From: Pseudomonas sp. N3-W
Lineage (GTDB): Bacteria > Pseudomonadota > Gammaproteobacteria > Pseudomonadales > Pseudomonadaceae
Length of the DNA stretch: 64,000 nucleotides
NCBI RefSeq assembly: GCF_024970185.1
Contig: NZ_CP103965.1
Coordinates: forward strand, 3,468,001 to 3,532,000
Direction of reading: 5' to 3'
Part shown: piece after piece, positions 44,878 to 53,681 of the stretch
Layout: each line of letters opens with the position of its first letter
Numbering within the stretch: position 1 is the stretch's first letter
Notes under the pieces: model-generated
What the model saw: only the letters and a program-made list of their open reading frames with translations
Database searches by the model: none
What the model was told of the DNA's origin: nothing
Program-made: the position numbers and the translations under genes

Positions 44878-46626
44878 ATGGCAGTGTTCAAACGCAGCAA
44901 AACGCCTGCGAAAGGCTTCGATTTGGCCGGGTTTATCTGGCTGTTTGTGTTCTTCTGGTATTTTTCCGGCATCACCCAACTGCTGATCCAGTTGACGGGC
45001 ACCTCCGGATTTTCCGGCTTTCGCCAAGCTTTTGTGATGAGCGCCATCTGGCTCGCCCCCATGCTGATGTTCCCTCGCCAGACACGCTTGATGGCCGCCG
45101 TGATAGGCGTAGTGCTGTGGGCCTGCTCGATGGCCAGCCTGGGCTACTTCTTCATCTACCAGCAGGAATTTTCCCAGAGCGTCATCTTCATCATGTTCGA
45201 GTCGAACATCTCTGAAGCTGGCGAGTACATGACCCAGTACTTTGCCTGGTGGATGGTGCTGGCGTTCCTGGCACATACCCTGTTTGCCTATTTCCTCTGG
45301 ACTCGCCTGCGCCCGGTATACCTGCCGCGCTGGCAGGCGTTCGTTGCCGCCACCGCCATTCTGGTCGCCGTGATCGGTTATCCGCTGGTCAAGCAGACCG
45401 CTCGTACCGGCAGCTTTGCCGGCGGTTTCGAGAAGTTCGAAACCCGTATCGAGCCGGCTGTGCCGTGGCAGATGGCGGTGGCTTATCACCGTTACCTCGA
45501 CACTCTGGCCGGCATGCAGGACATGCTCGACAGTGCGAGCAAAATCCCGCCACTGAAAAACCTCAAGAACACGATGGCCGACCAGCCGGCGACCCTGGTG
45601 CTGGTGATTGGCGAGTCGACCAACCGTCAGCGCATGAGCCTGTACGGCTATAACCGCAACACCACCCCGGAACTGGACAAGCTCAAGGATCAACTGGCGG
45701 TCTTCAATAACGTCATCACCCCGCGCCCCTACACCATCGAGGCGCTGCAACAGGTGCTGACCTTCGCCGACGAAGACAACCCGGATCTGTACCTGAGTAC
45801 GCCATCGCTGGTCAGCATGATGAAACAGGCAGGTTACAAGACCTTCTGGATCACCAACCAGCAGACCATGACCAAGCGCAATACCATGCTCACCACGTTC
45901 TCCGAACAGGCCGACGAGCAGGTTTACCTGAACAACAATCGCAACCAGAACGCCGCCCAGTACGATGGTGACGTGATCGAGCCGTTCAACAAGGCCCTGG
46001 CCGATGCGGCGCCGCACAAGTTGATCGTGGTGCACTTGCTCGGTACGCACATGAGTTACCAGTACCGCTATCCGCCGACCTTCGACAAGTTCAAGGATCG
46101 CAACGGTGTGCCGGACGGCGTGAGTGATGCTGAAGTGCCGACCTACAACAGCTACGACAACGCAGTGCTGTACAACGACTTCGTGGTGTCGAGCCTGATC
46201 AAGGACTACGCCAAGACAGATCCGAACGGCTTCCTGCTGTATCTGTCCGACCATGGCGAAGACGTCTTCGACTCGGCGGGCCACAACACTCTGGGCCGCA
46301 ACGAGAACAAGCCGACGGCGCCGATGTACACCATTCCGTTCATGGCCTATGCCACGCCGAAATGGCGCGAAACTCATGACTGGAGCTTTGCCGCCGACTT
46401 GAGCCGTCCTTATGTCAGCTCACAGTTGATCCACACCTGGGCCGACCTGGCCGGCTTGAGCTTCGATGAACTGGACCGCACCAAAAGCCTGGTCAGCGAC
46501 AGCTTCAAGCCACGGCCGCTGATGATCGGCAACCCGTATGAGCGCCAGCAACGGCCGCTGATCGACTTCAGCCTGATCAAACCCAAGACCGCGCCTGCTG
46601 CGCAGCCTGCGGTGGTCAAGCAGTAA
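44878..46626 (+). CDS. cptA: phosphoethanolamine transferase CptA
   Basis: A 582-residue inner-membrane enzyme that adds phosphoethanolamine to LPS core or lipid A. Four to five N-terminal membrane helices (to about residue 175) are followed by a periplasmic sulfatase-fold domain: LVIGESTNRQRMSLYGYNRNTTP with nucleophile Thr248, HLLGTHMSYQYRYP, and LYLSDHGEDVFDSAGHN with metal-binding Asp/His. ATG 44878 follows GGGAG at 44862-44866. Such modification reduces the negative surface charge and can lower sensitivity to cationic peptides. Monocistronic between REP blocks. Confidence 0.93.
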   Translation: MAVFKRSKTPAKGFDLAGFIWLFVFFWYFSGITQLLIQLTGTSGFSGFRQAFVMSAIWLAPMLMFPRQTRLMAAVIGVVLWACSMASLGYFFIYQQEFSQSVIFIMFESNISEAGEYMTQYFAWWMVLAFLAHTLFAYFLWTRLRPVYLPRWQAFVAATAILVAVIGYPLVKQTARTGSFAGGFEKFETRIEPAVPWQMAVAYHRYLDTLAGMQDMLDSASKIPPLKNLKNTMADQPATLVLVIGESTNRQRMSLYGYNRNTTPELDKLKDQLAVFNNVITPRPYTIEALQQVLTFADEDNPDLYLSTPSLVSMMKQAGYKTFWITNQQTMTKRNTMLTTFSEQADEQVYLNNNRNQNAAQYDGDVIEPFNKALADAAPHKLIVVHLLGTHMSYQYRYPPTFDKFKDRNGVPDGVSDAEVPTYNSYDNAVLYNDFVVSSLIKDYAKTDPNGFLLYLSDHGEDVFDSAGHNTLGRNENKPTAPMYTIPFMAYATPKWRETHDWSFAADLSRPYVSSQLIHTWADLAGLSFDELDRTKSLVSDSFKPRPLMIGNPYERQQRPLIDFSLIKPKTAPAAQPAVVKQ

Positions 46627-46684
46627 CCGCGCCGCCTCCCACAGTTGTCTGGTGTAAGCACAAATCTCGTGCTCACCGAAGACC

Positions 46685-46789
46685 TCTGTGGGAGCGGGCT
46701 GGGTCCGGGCGGCGTTCCGACGAGAGCGGTGTGTCAGCCAACACGGATTCAAGGCTGCCGGCCTCTTCGCGAGCAAACCCGCTCCCACA
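46685..46789. repeat. inverted REP pair
   Basis: Copies CTGTGGGAGCGGGCTGGGTC and TCGCGAGCAAACCCGCTCCC are separated by about 65 nt downstream of cptA. Their cores differ slightly from the GCGAGC type. Confidence 0.8.
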
Positions 46790-46896
46790 TGTTTTTCACG
46801 CGTTAACCCCGACTTAATGACAGCTGCCGATACTGCGTCCACGACCTTGAATCACGGACGACAAGGCAACCAGACATTCTTAGTGGGACGCCTATC

Positions 46897-47130
46897 ATGA
46901 AACGTACAACCCTTATTCTCGCCAGCCTGCTCACCTTCGCCTCTGCCAGTGCTTTTGCCGAAGGCGGCGCTGAACGCATGAATTACTACTGGGCCAACGT
47001 GCTGACCAATCAGCAACAGACGCAAAGCAAGACCGAGGCCAGCGTTGCGCTCGACAAGCACCAGAACACCCAGGCACAGGCCCAGACACCTGAAGACCAA
47101 ACCGCCCAGGTCACCCGCCCCAACGCCTGA
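46897..47130 (+). CDS. small secreted protein, PtrA-N-terminus-like
   Basis: A 77-residue precursor with a clear signal peptide (cleaved after AFA). The mature start EGGAERMNYYW resembles the EGGA-x-R region of small periplasmic Pseudomonas proteins annotated as PtrA N-terminal domain; I rate that as a weak resemblance. The remainder is Gln/Thr/Ala-rich and probably helical or disordered. A strong terminator follows, so it is a single-gene unit. Confidence 0.75.
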   Translation: MKRTTLILASLLTFASASAFAEGGAERMNYYWANVLTNQQQTQSKTEASVALDKHQNTQAQAQTPEDQTAQVTRPNA

Positions 47131-47187
47131 TAACCGCAACACCGATGGACCTCTGACGACCCGGCTCCGGCGTCAGGGCTGACAGTT

Positions 47188-47213
47188 GGGCGTCCTGATG
47201 GGCGCCCTTTTTT
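47188..47213 (+). terminator. terminator of the small secreted gene
   Basis: Stem GGGCGTCC / GGGCGCCC (8 bp with one G-U), loop TGAT, followed by six Ts. Confidence 0.88.
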
Positions 47214-47225
47214 ATGGCCGCAGGT

Positions 47226-47717
47226 TTACAGTGGCTTGGTCCAGAACAGCATGCGCCCGTGCGCCGGGTCGAACATGCCGGCGGCGAAACCGAACTTTTC
47301 GTAGGACGCCTGGGCCACGGCATTGCCTTCCAGCACCTCAAGGGTGATCTTGCAGCAACCGCGCTGCCGGGCGATTTCCTCGACCTTGTGCAGCATCTTC
47401 TGACTCAACCCCAGACCGCGAAACTTGCTGACCACTGACACGTCGTGGACATTGACCAGCGGCCGGCAGGCGAAGGTGGAAAACCCTTCAAAGCAATTGA
47501 CCAGCCCTGCCGGCTCACTGCCCACAAAGGCCAGCACGCTGAAGGCATGCGCACGCCTGGCCAGTTCACCCGGCAGTTGCTGCAGCACCTCGGCGGACAA
47601 CGGCTCGCCGCCGCCCATCGGGTCTTCGGCGTAGTGGTTCAGCACCAGGCTGATGGCCTCGGCATGCACCGGATCGGTGTAGTTGGCTTGCAGTACAAGA
47701 ATTTCCGCGGATTCCAT
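47226..47717 (-). CDS. GNAT family N-acetyltransferase
   Basis: A 163-residue GNAT. VNVHDVSVVSKFRGLGLSQKMLHKVEEIARQRGCCKITLEVLEGNAVAQASYEKFGF contains the acetyl-CoA loop (RGLGLS) and the C-terminal signature. ATG 47717 is preferred, with ATG 47723 an equal alternative. The open frame extends far upstream across the zapE end, but that extension has no domain and overlaps a real gene. The substrate is unknown. Confidence 0.88.
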   Translation of the reverse strand: MESAEILVLQANYTDPVHAEAISLVLNHYAEDPMGGGEPLSAEVLQQLPGELARRAHAFSVLAFVGSEPAGLVNCFEGFSTFACRPLVNVHDVSVVSKFRGLGLSQKMLHKVEEIARQRGCCKITLEVLEGNAVAQASYEKFGFAAGMFDPAHGRMLFWTKPL

Positions 47718-47853
47718 TTCCATCCCCCCACACATGTCTGCCCCAACGCGCTTCGTGCACGCTGAAAGGACACTGGACATTAGCGTGAGTGCTGCATCGG
47801 CGACAACCCGCTGCCCGTGTTCAGGTGAGACATCATCACGCTCCTGTGACCGG

Positions 47854-48972
47854 TCACGGGTGGGCAAAGCGCTGCAACTGCATTTCCTGCAAACGGCTGA
47901 GAGTGCGACGAAACGGAAACTCCAGACAACCCTCGGTGTACAACTCGGCCATGGGCACCTGCGCTTCGAGGTACAGCGGCACCTTGCGGTCGTAGCACTC
48001 GTCCACCAGGGCAATGAAGCGCCGAACACCGTCATCGTGCACCGACAACTGCGGCAGTTCGCGATCACCGGCCACCACCCGCTCGACGCCGTCTTCAGTG
48101 CCCCGGGCGATGCGTCCTTCGCGTTTTTGTGCACTGAGGTTCGGTACTTCACTGAGCAGGATGGCGCTGAAGTTGTCGCACAGGGCCATGAAATCCATGG
48201 CGGAAAACGGCTCTTCACACAAGTCCGCGTACCGGCACCAAAGCACCGTGGCACTGGCGCGTACGGGGTTGACGCGACGGTAGCCGATCTCGACCGGTTC
48301 GCTGGATACCGACTGGCCGGCAGTCAGTGTCGTGAACACCGGATCGAGTGCACTCGGCTGGCCCGGCGCAGCCACCCAATAACGTTGCAACGCGGTGCCC
48401 GGATGCAGACGATGGTCTTCGCCGCCATTCACCGCAATCACCTGCATGTGCTTTTTTATCGCCGCTATCGCCGGCACAAAGCGGTCGCGATTGAAGCCGT
48501 CGGCATACAGATCATCGGGTGGCAGATTGGAGGTGCAGACCATCACCACGCCCTCCTCGAACATCACCTCGAACAGGCGTCCGAGGATAATCGCATCGCC
48601 AATGTCATTGACGAACAGTTCGTCGAAACACAGCACCCGCACTTCCTGGCTCAACTCACGGGCCAGCGCTTTCAGCGGGTCGGCAATGCCGGTCAACTGA
48701 AACGAGCGCTGGTGCACCCAGCCCATGAAGTGATGGAAATGCTGCCGCCGCGCCGGTACCCGCAGGCTCTGGTAGAACTGGTCCATCAACCAGGTCTTGC
48801 CCCGGCCAACCGGTCCCCACAGATAAACCCCGCTAATCGACTTTCGCCCCTCGTGCAGGGCTTCGTGGCACTTTTGCAAAGCCCAGACGGCATGCTCCTG
48901 GGCCTCATCCTGAACGAAGCCATCCTGTTCGATGGCGTGCTGCCAGGCACTCAAAGGGGAATCGAAAGTCAT
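47854..48972 (-). CDS. zapE: ZapE, AFG1-family cell-division ATPase
   Basis: A 372-residue ATPase. GVYLWGPVGRGKTWLMDQFY holds the Walker A motif (53-60), VRVLCFDELFVNDIGDAIILGRLFEVMF the Walker B, and VVMVCTSNLPPDDLYADGFNRDRFVPAIAAIKKH is an AFG1 hallmark. ZapE binds and destabilises the FtsZ ring during constriction in E. coli. ATG 48972 is used; GTG 48978 is an in-frame alternative. The usual neighbours of zapE (rplM, rpsI or argG) are absent, so this may be a second or relocated copy. Confidence 0.93.
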   Translation of the reverse strand: MTFDSPLSAWQHAIEQDGFVQDEAQEHAVWALQKCHEALHEGRKSISGVYLWGPVGRGKTWLMDQFYQSLRVPARRQHFHHFMGWVHQRSFQLTGIADPLKALARELSQEVRVLCFDELFVNDIGDAIILGRLFEVMFEEGVVMVCTSNLPPDDLYADGFNRDRFVPAIAAIKKHMQVIAVNGGEDHRLHPGTALQRYWVAAPGQPSALDPVFTTLTAGQSVSSEPVEIGYRRVNPVRASATVLWCRYADLCEEPFSAMDFMALCDNFSAILLSEVPNLSAQKREGRIARGTEDGVERVVAGDRELPQLSVHDDGVRRFIALVDECYDRKVPLYLEAQVPMAELYTEGCLEFPFRRTLSRLQEMQLQRFAHP

Positions 48973-49014
48973 AAACACCGCACATCAGGGCACAAGACAC
49001 GCAGTATGCCAGCA

Positions 49015-49041
49015 AAAAGCCCCTCCGATGGAGGGGCCTTT
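49015..49041 (-). terminator. terminator downstream of the NTF2-like gene
   Basis: A minus-strand hairpin AGGCCCCTCC-ATC-GGAGGGGCTTTTT lies between the NTF2-like stop and zapE. Confidence 0.85.
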
Positions 49042-49045
49042 CACG

Positions 49046-49387
49046 TTACACAGAGATGTCCAGCCGGGCGATCTTGCCCTGCTCGTTGAGGCGAAACATG
49101 TAGCGCAGTTCCAGCGGGCTGCCGGGAAACGTACCGGAAATCAGGTTGTGCACCAGCACCTTGCCGGTGCGCAATTGAACGTCCAGCACTTCGACCCGAG
49201 GCTGATAGCGTAGCGCGGCGTCTTGCATCCACTGCGCGATGGCCTGAGTGCCAACCTGATGCTGGCCTTCATCGAATACGTTGGCATCCTCGGCGAAGAA
49301 ACTGGCGACCCTGGAGGTGTCGCGGGCATTGGCGGCGGCGATGTACGCCGCAATGGCCGGGGCCAGTGAAGAGGCGGGGCTGGACAT
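49046..49387 (-). CDS. NTF2-like / SnoaL-like protein
   Basis: A 113-residue cone-fold protein: IAAYIAAANARDTSRVASFFAEDANVFDEGQHQVGTQAIAQWM, then VHNLISGTFPGSPLELRYMFRLNEQGKIARLDI. It matches the SnoaL-like / nuclear transport factor 2 superfamily, whose members are small-molecule-binding proteins or isomerases. The function is not predictable. It lies 52 nt downstream of the WYL regulator in the same direction and is probably its co-transcribed partner or target. Confidence 0.87.
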   Translation of the reverse strand: MSSPASSLAPAIAAYIAAANARDTSRVASFFAEDANVFDEGQHQVGTQAIAQWMQDAALRYQPRVEVLDVQLRTGKVLVHNLISGTFPGSPLELRYMFRLNEQGKIARLDISV

Positions 49388-49439
49388 GGTTATGGCTCCT
49401 TGTTTGTCGAGACTGGAGCCATGCTAAAGCAACCGCCTG

Positions 49440-50165
49440 TCAATTCTTGTCAGGAGTGAAGCGCCCTGCATCATCCACTTGCATCCGCTGGTACCAGGTG
49501 CGCAACAGGTCACTGCGCCGCCCCGGATAGCGTTCGCCCTGCTCGCCGGCGGCCAAAATCCGGTCGGTGCGAAAGGTACGGTAGGCGCTGCGCAACTCGC
49601 ACCAGGCGACGATGATTCGCACCTCGTTGAGAAAACCCAGGGCCAACGGCCAGATCCGCCGTTGACTGGGCACTTGATTGGCGTCCGCGTAATCGATGTG
49701 CAGCTTGGCCTGATGGCGAATCGCATCGCGAAAAACATTCAACTCCACCGCATTTTGCGGATAACCATAACCCGCTGGCCCCGGCAGCACCGTCGGGTTA
49801 CGCAAGGCCTCCTGAGCCGCCGGATCCAACACAGCGGAGATTTTCGCCAGTGCATTGGCCGCCGCCTTGCTGAGGAATTCATCGCCACGCTGATCGACAT
49901 AACGCAAGCCCAGCACAATGGCTTCGGTTTCGTCGGCGCTGAGCATAAGGGGTGGCAGAAACAGGCCGCTGCGCAGCACATAACCCACCCCCGCCTCGCC
50001 ATGGATCGGCGCGCCAAGCGCAGTCAATTCAGCAATGTCGCGATACAGTGTGCGCTCGGAAATCTCCAGCTCGCTGGCCAGCGTCGCCGCCGTCACCGGC
50101 CGGCTTTTACCTCGCAGCACTTGCAACAAGGTCAGTAAACGAGTGGTTCGCGACACGGTGGGCAT
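49440..50165 (-). CDS. YafY-type regulator with HTH_11 and WYL domains
   Basis: A 241-residue regulator. The N-terminal HTH (RTTRLLTLLQVLRGKSRPVTAATLASELEISERTLYRDIAELTALGAPI) is followed by GVGYVLRSGLFLPPLMLSADETEAIVLGL and a WYL-like sensor region (RRIWPLALGFLNEVRIIVAWCELRSAYRTFRTDRI). The family includes DeoR-like repressors sensing small ligands. It probably controls itself and the NTF2-like gene that follows. Confidence 0.92.
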   Translation of the reverse strand: MPTVSRTTRLLTLLQVLRGKSRPVTAATLASELEISERTLYRDIAELTALGAPIHGEAGVGYVLRSGLFLPPLMLSADETEAIVLGLRYVDQRGDEFLSKAAANALAKISAVLDPAAQEALRNPTVLPGPAGYGYPQNAVELNVFRDAIRHQAKLHIDYADANQVPSQRRIWPLALGFLNEVRIIVAWCELRSAYRTFRTDRILAAGEQGERYPGRRSDLLRTWYQRMQVDDAGRFTPDKN

Positions 50166-50268
50166 GCTCCGGGACCAAGGGTGGCGCAGCTTAGCAGAGG
50201 TTATTGTCAGAAAATGGCAGGAGCGAAATGGCTGGTGACATGCCGAAAATTCCGGTCGCCTGAAAAAA

Positions 50269-50333
50269 CATCGCGGGCAGGGCCGCTCCCACAGGGACGG
50301 CGCAATCCTGTGGGAGCGGGCTTGCCCGCGATG
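50269..50333. repeat. inverted REP pair of the TCGCGGGCAAG type
   Basis: Copies CATCGCGGGCAGGGCCGCTC and GAGCGGGCTTGCCCGCGATG lie head to head between the WYL regulator and the ureohydrolase gene. The core (GCGGGCAAGCCCGC) differs from the GCGAGC-type REPs elsewhere in the window. Confidence 0.85.
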
Positions 50334-50383
50334 GGGCCATCAAATTCAACTTCCATTGTGAATCTGATGGCCTTCTGAAAAAG

Positions 50384-51343
50384 TTAGCGGTCGACCTTGT
50401 GCCGCGCCGCATACAGGCACAGCATCTCCATTGCCAACGTCGCCGCCGCCAACGAGGTGATGTCCGCACTGTCATACGCTGGCGCCACCTCCACCACATC
50501 CATGCCCACCAGGTTGATCCCGCGCAAGCCGCCGAGAATCTCCAGCGCCTGCACCGTGCTCAGACCGCCACACACCGGGGTGCCGGTGCCCGGGGCGAAA
50601 GCCGGGTCCAGACAATCTATGTCGAACGTCAAGTACACCGGATGATCGCCAACCCGCGCCCGAATCGCCTCGACAATTGCCTCACAACCTCGACGATGCA
50701 CCCGCCGCGCATCCAGCACCTCAAACCCCATGTGATCATCATTGGTGGTGCGCAAACCGATCTGCACCGAGCGCGCCGGGTCCACCAGCCCTTCCCTCGC
50801 GGCGTGCCAGAACATCGTGCCGTGATCGACACGCTTGCCCTCCTCGTCCGGCCACGTATCGCTGTGGGCATCGAAGTGGATCAGCGACAACGGTCCATGG
50901 TGACGGGCGTGCGCCTTGAGCAGCGGATAGGTGATGAAGTGATCACCACCAAACGTCAGCATCGCACTGCCCGCGCCCAGAATCCGCTCAGCGTGAGCCT
51001 CGATGCTGTCCGGCACCGAATGGGGTGCGCCGTAATCGAAATCGCAGTCGCCATAGTCGATCACGGCCAGATGGTCGAACGGGTCAAACGTCCACGGCCA
51101 GTGCCGTTCCCAGGCGATCCCGGTGGACGCCGCGCGAATACCGCGCGGTCCGAAACGGGCGCCGGGACGGTTGCTGGTGGCGGTGTCGAACGGCACGCCG
51201 CTGACCGCCACATCAACCCCGCGCAAGTCGCGGCTGTAGCGACGGCGCATGAAACTGGTGATGCCGGCGTAGGTGCTTTCGGCCGCCGTGCCGTAAAGAC
51301 TGTCGCGGGTCATCGCCTGATCGTTCTGTGCAGGGACATCCAT
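50384..51343 (-). CDS. speB: agmatinase-family ureohydrolase
   Basis: A 319-residue Mn-dependent ureohydrolase. Metal motifs are complete: LTFGGDHFITYP, LIHFDAHSDTW and LTFDIDCLDPAFAPGTGTP. It would release urea from agmatine (to putrescine) or from another guanidino compound such as guanidinobutyrate; Pseudomonas has several such paralogues, and the substrate cannot be fixed from sequence. It lies 10 nt downstream of a PotF-like binding protein, so uptake and hydrolysis of a guanidino or polyamine compound are probably co-expressed. Confidence 0.92.
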   Translation of the reverse strand: MDVPAQNDQAMTRDSLYGTAAESTYAGITSFMRRRYSRDLRGVDVAVSGVPFDTATSNRPGARFGPRGIRAASTGIAWERHWPWTFDPFDHLAVIDYGDCDFDYGAPHSVPDSIEAHAERILGAGSAMLTFGGDHFITYPLLKAHARHHGPLSLIHFDAHSDTWPDEEGKRVDHGTMFWHAAREGLVDPARSVQIGLRTTNDDHMGFEVLDARRVHRRGCEAIVEAIRARVGDHPVYLTFDIDCLDPAFAPGTGTPVCGGLSTVQALEILGGLRGINLVGMDVVEVAPAYDSADITSLAAATLAMEMLCLYAARHKVDR

Positions 51344-51353
51344 GGTGAACTCC

Positions 51354-52448
51354 TTATTGTTCGCGGCTACGGAAGGTGGTCCAGAGCCGGGTGCGCTGAC
51401 GCATGTCCTTGAGGCTCATGCTGCGGTCGGCGTACAGGCGCTCGCGAACATCGGCCAACGGGAAAATATCCGGATCGTTGCGCACCGCCTCGTCCACCAG
51501 TGGTGTGGCAGCCTGATTGGCGGTGGCGAAAAACAGCGTGTTGGTCAGCGCCGCGACGGACTCGGGGCGCAACATGAACTCGATAAAGGCCCGGGCGGCT
51601 TCAGGGTGCGGCGCATCCTTGGGGATCGCCAGGTTGTCCTGCCACACCAGCGTGCCCTCTTGCGGAATCCGGTAGGTCACCTCGTAAGGCTTGTTGGCCT
51701 TGCGCGCCTGATCCGCCGCCATGCTCGCGTCACCGTTGTAGGTCAGCGCCAGACACACACTGCCATTGGCCAGATCGCTGATCTGTCGACCCGTGGCGAC
51801 GTACAGCACATTGGGCTGCAGCTGATGCAATAACGCCTCGGCGGCGGCCAGATCCTGCTGATCAGTGCTGTAGGGATTTTTACCGAGGTAATGCAGGGCC
51901 AGACCGATGACTTCTTGCGGCGAGTCGAGAATTGCGATGCCACAGTCTTTGAGCTTGCTGGCGTATTCGGGTTTGAACAGCAGGTCGAGGCTGTTGAGCG
52001 GCACATTCGGCAAGCGTTTTTGCACCGCTTCGACATTCATTCCAAGGCCCAGAGTGCCCCAGGTGTAGGGCACGCCGTAACGGTTGCCGGGATCGACGGC
52101 GGCGAGTTTGGCCAGCAGGTCCGGGTCGAGGTTGGCATAGCCCTTGAGGCCTTCGTGGGGGATTTCCTTCAATGCGCCGGCGGCCAGCCCGCGGGCCAAC
52201 ACGCTGGACGAAGGCACCACTACGTCATAACCACTGCCACCGGTGAGCAGCTTGGTTTCCAGCACTTCCGAGGAATCGAACGTGTCATAGCGCACATGAA
52301 TGCCGGTCTCCCGCTCGAAGCGCTGCAAGGTTTCAGGGGCCACGTAATCAGCCCAGCTATAGAGATTGACGACCTTGTCCTCGGCTTGGGCCGAGACGGC
52401 CATCGCCAGTAGCAATGCGGGAAAACTCAGCTTGAACAGAGGAGCCAT
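51354..52448 (-). CDS. periplasmic polyamine-type substrate-binding protein (PotD/PotF-like)
   Basis: A 364-residue precursor; ATG 52448 gives a signal peptide ending AQA, so the upstream start at 52499 is rejected. KVVNLYSWADYVAPETLQRFERETGIHVRYDTFDSSEVLETKLLTGGSGYDVVVPSS and YGVPYTWGTLGLGMNVEAV are standard for spermidine/putrescine-binding proteins. No permease or ATPase genes are adjacent, so it must share a transporter or act as a receptor. It heads an operon with the ureohydrolase, divergent from a LysR gene. Confidence 0.93.
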   Translation of the reverse strand: MAPLFKLSFPALLLAMAVSAQAEDKVVNLYSWADYVAPETLQRFERETGIHVRYDTFDSSEVLETKLLTGGSGYDVVVPSSSVLARGLAAGALKEIPHEGLKGYANLDPDLLAKLAAVDPGNRYGVPYTWGTLGLGMNVEAVQKRLPNVPLNSLDLLFKPEYASKLKDCGIAILDSPQEVIGLALHYLGKNPYSTDQQDLAAAEALLHQLQPNVLYVATGRQISDLANGSVCLALTYNGDASMAADQARKANKPYEVTYRIPQEGTLVWQDNLAIPKDAPHPEAARAFIEFMLRPESVAALTNTLFFATANQAATPLVDEAVRNDPDIFPLADVRERLYADRSMSLKDMRQRTRLWTTFRSREQ

Positions 52449-52549
52449 GACAAACACCTGACCAGTTGGAGTGGTTGCAGCGTGCGCGCCGGGATACATT
52501 ATAAAAATACAAAGCTTGTTAACCTGACTTTATTGCGGAGTAATGTTTG

Positions 52550-53443
52550 ATGCTCGGTCAACTGCACGACCCGGACCTGCAACTGCTGCGCCTGTTCGTC
52601 AGCGTGGTCGAGTGCGGCGGCTTCAGTGCGGCTCAGGGTGAACTGGGGTTGAGTCAGTCGAGCATCAGCCAGCAAATGGCCAAACTGGAAACCCGCCTCG
52701 GCTATCGCCTGTGCAGCCGTGGCAAGAGCGGCTTTCGGGTCACCGCCAAGGGTGAAGAACTGCTCAGCGCCACGCGCACGCTGTTTCAATCCATCGAACT
52801 GTTCCGGCATCAGTCCAACGGCGTGGCGGGACGGCTGATCGGCGAAGTGCGGTTGGGGCTGTCCGAAGCCCTCGATCAATCGGTGCTGCGACGGGTGGCC
52901 CAGGCCATTCGGCGTTTTCGCGAGCGGGACGAGTCGGTGCGTATCGAGTTGATCAGTGCCATGCCCGGCGAAATGGAGCGGTTGCTGCTGCAACAGCGGC
53001 TGGACCTGGCGATCGGATATTTCTCACAAGTGCAGAGCGCTTTTGACTACCGTGAACTGTTCAGCGAAACCCAGCATTTGTACTGCGCGCCCGGTCATCC
53101 ACTATTTGCCAACGAGGCGCCGGACGATGAGGCACTACAGGCTTGTGACCGGGTTGATCACCCTTATCGCTTTCTGCGCAGCGACGAACCGTTTCAGGGC
53201 AAATTGTGTTCGGCGCGCTCGGAACAGGTCGAGGGCACGTTGGCGTTTATTCTGTCCGGCAAGCACGTGGGGTATTTGCCCAGTCACTTTGCCCGTAGCT
53301 GGCAGGACAAGGGCTTGCTCAGGTCAGTGCGTGCAGGTGACATGAGTTTCGAGGTGGCTTTTCACCTGGCCCGGCATCGGGCGCAAGTGCCGGGGGATGC
53401 GCAGAAGGCATTTGAAGCGGATTTGCTGGCGGCGTTTTCCTGA
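52550..53443 (+). CDS. LysR-type regulator, divergent from the binding-protein/ureohydrolase operon
   Basis: A 297-residue LTTR; ATG 52550 with GCGGAG 9 nt upstream. The HTH DPDLQLLRLFVSVVECGGFSAAQGELGLSQSSISQQMAKLETRLGYRLCSRGKSGFRVT and the effector domain (GEVRLGLSEALDQSVLRRVAQAIRRFRERDESVRIEL) are clear. The 101-nt divergent region makes it the likely regulator of the adjacent uptake/hydrolysis operon. Confidence 0.94.
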   Translation: MLGQLHDPDLQLLRLFVSVVECGGFSAAQGELGLSQSSISQQMAKLETRLGYRLCSRGKSGFRVTAKGEELLSATRTLFQSIELFRHQSNGVAGRLIGEVRLGLSEALDQSVLRRVAQAIRRFRERDESVRIELISAMPGEMERLLLQQRLDLAIGYFSQVQSAFDYRELFSETQHLYCAPGHPLFANEAPDDEALQACDRVDHPYRFLRSDEPFQGKLCSARSEQVEGTLAFILSGKHVGYLPSHFARSWQDKGLLRSVRAGDMSFEVAFHLARHRAQVPGDAQKAFEADLLAAFS

Positions 53444-53460
53444 TTTCTTCGTGTTGAACG

Positions 53461-53567
53461 CAATCCCCCTGTGGGAGCGATGGTCTTACCCATACCATTG
53501 CTCAGCCACCATTGCCGTTGACTGACCCACCGCCTTCGCGAGCAAGCCCGCTCCCACCGGGGGATTG
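53461..53567. repeat. widely spaced inverted REP pair
   Basis: A half copy CTGTGGGAGCGA (53469-53480) and a full copy CTTCGCGAGCAAGCCCGCTC (53534-53553) are enclosed by CAATCCCCC / GGGGGATTG arms. It shares its flank with the element at 7332-7376. Confidence 0.78.
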
Positions 53568-53681
53568 TGCTTTCCTGGAAGGTATCGGTGCTGCCTCCCA
53601 TCACAGGTTTTGTGTGAAGCCCTTGGTTTTTCTGGCATCCTGCGCCTCCATTTTCTGACCTGGCCCCCTGGCGCTTTCCTC

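Noticed and set aside
44746..46377. Long minus-strand open frame opposite cptA
   Set aside because: His/Gln/Val-rich antisense translation with no recognisable family; cptA on the plus strand has all catalytic motifs.
47226..48254. Extension of the GNAT frame upstream to 48254
   Set aside because: The additional part overlaps zapE and carries no domain; ATG 47717 gives a normal GNAT length.
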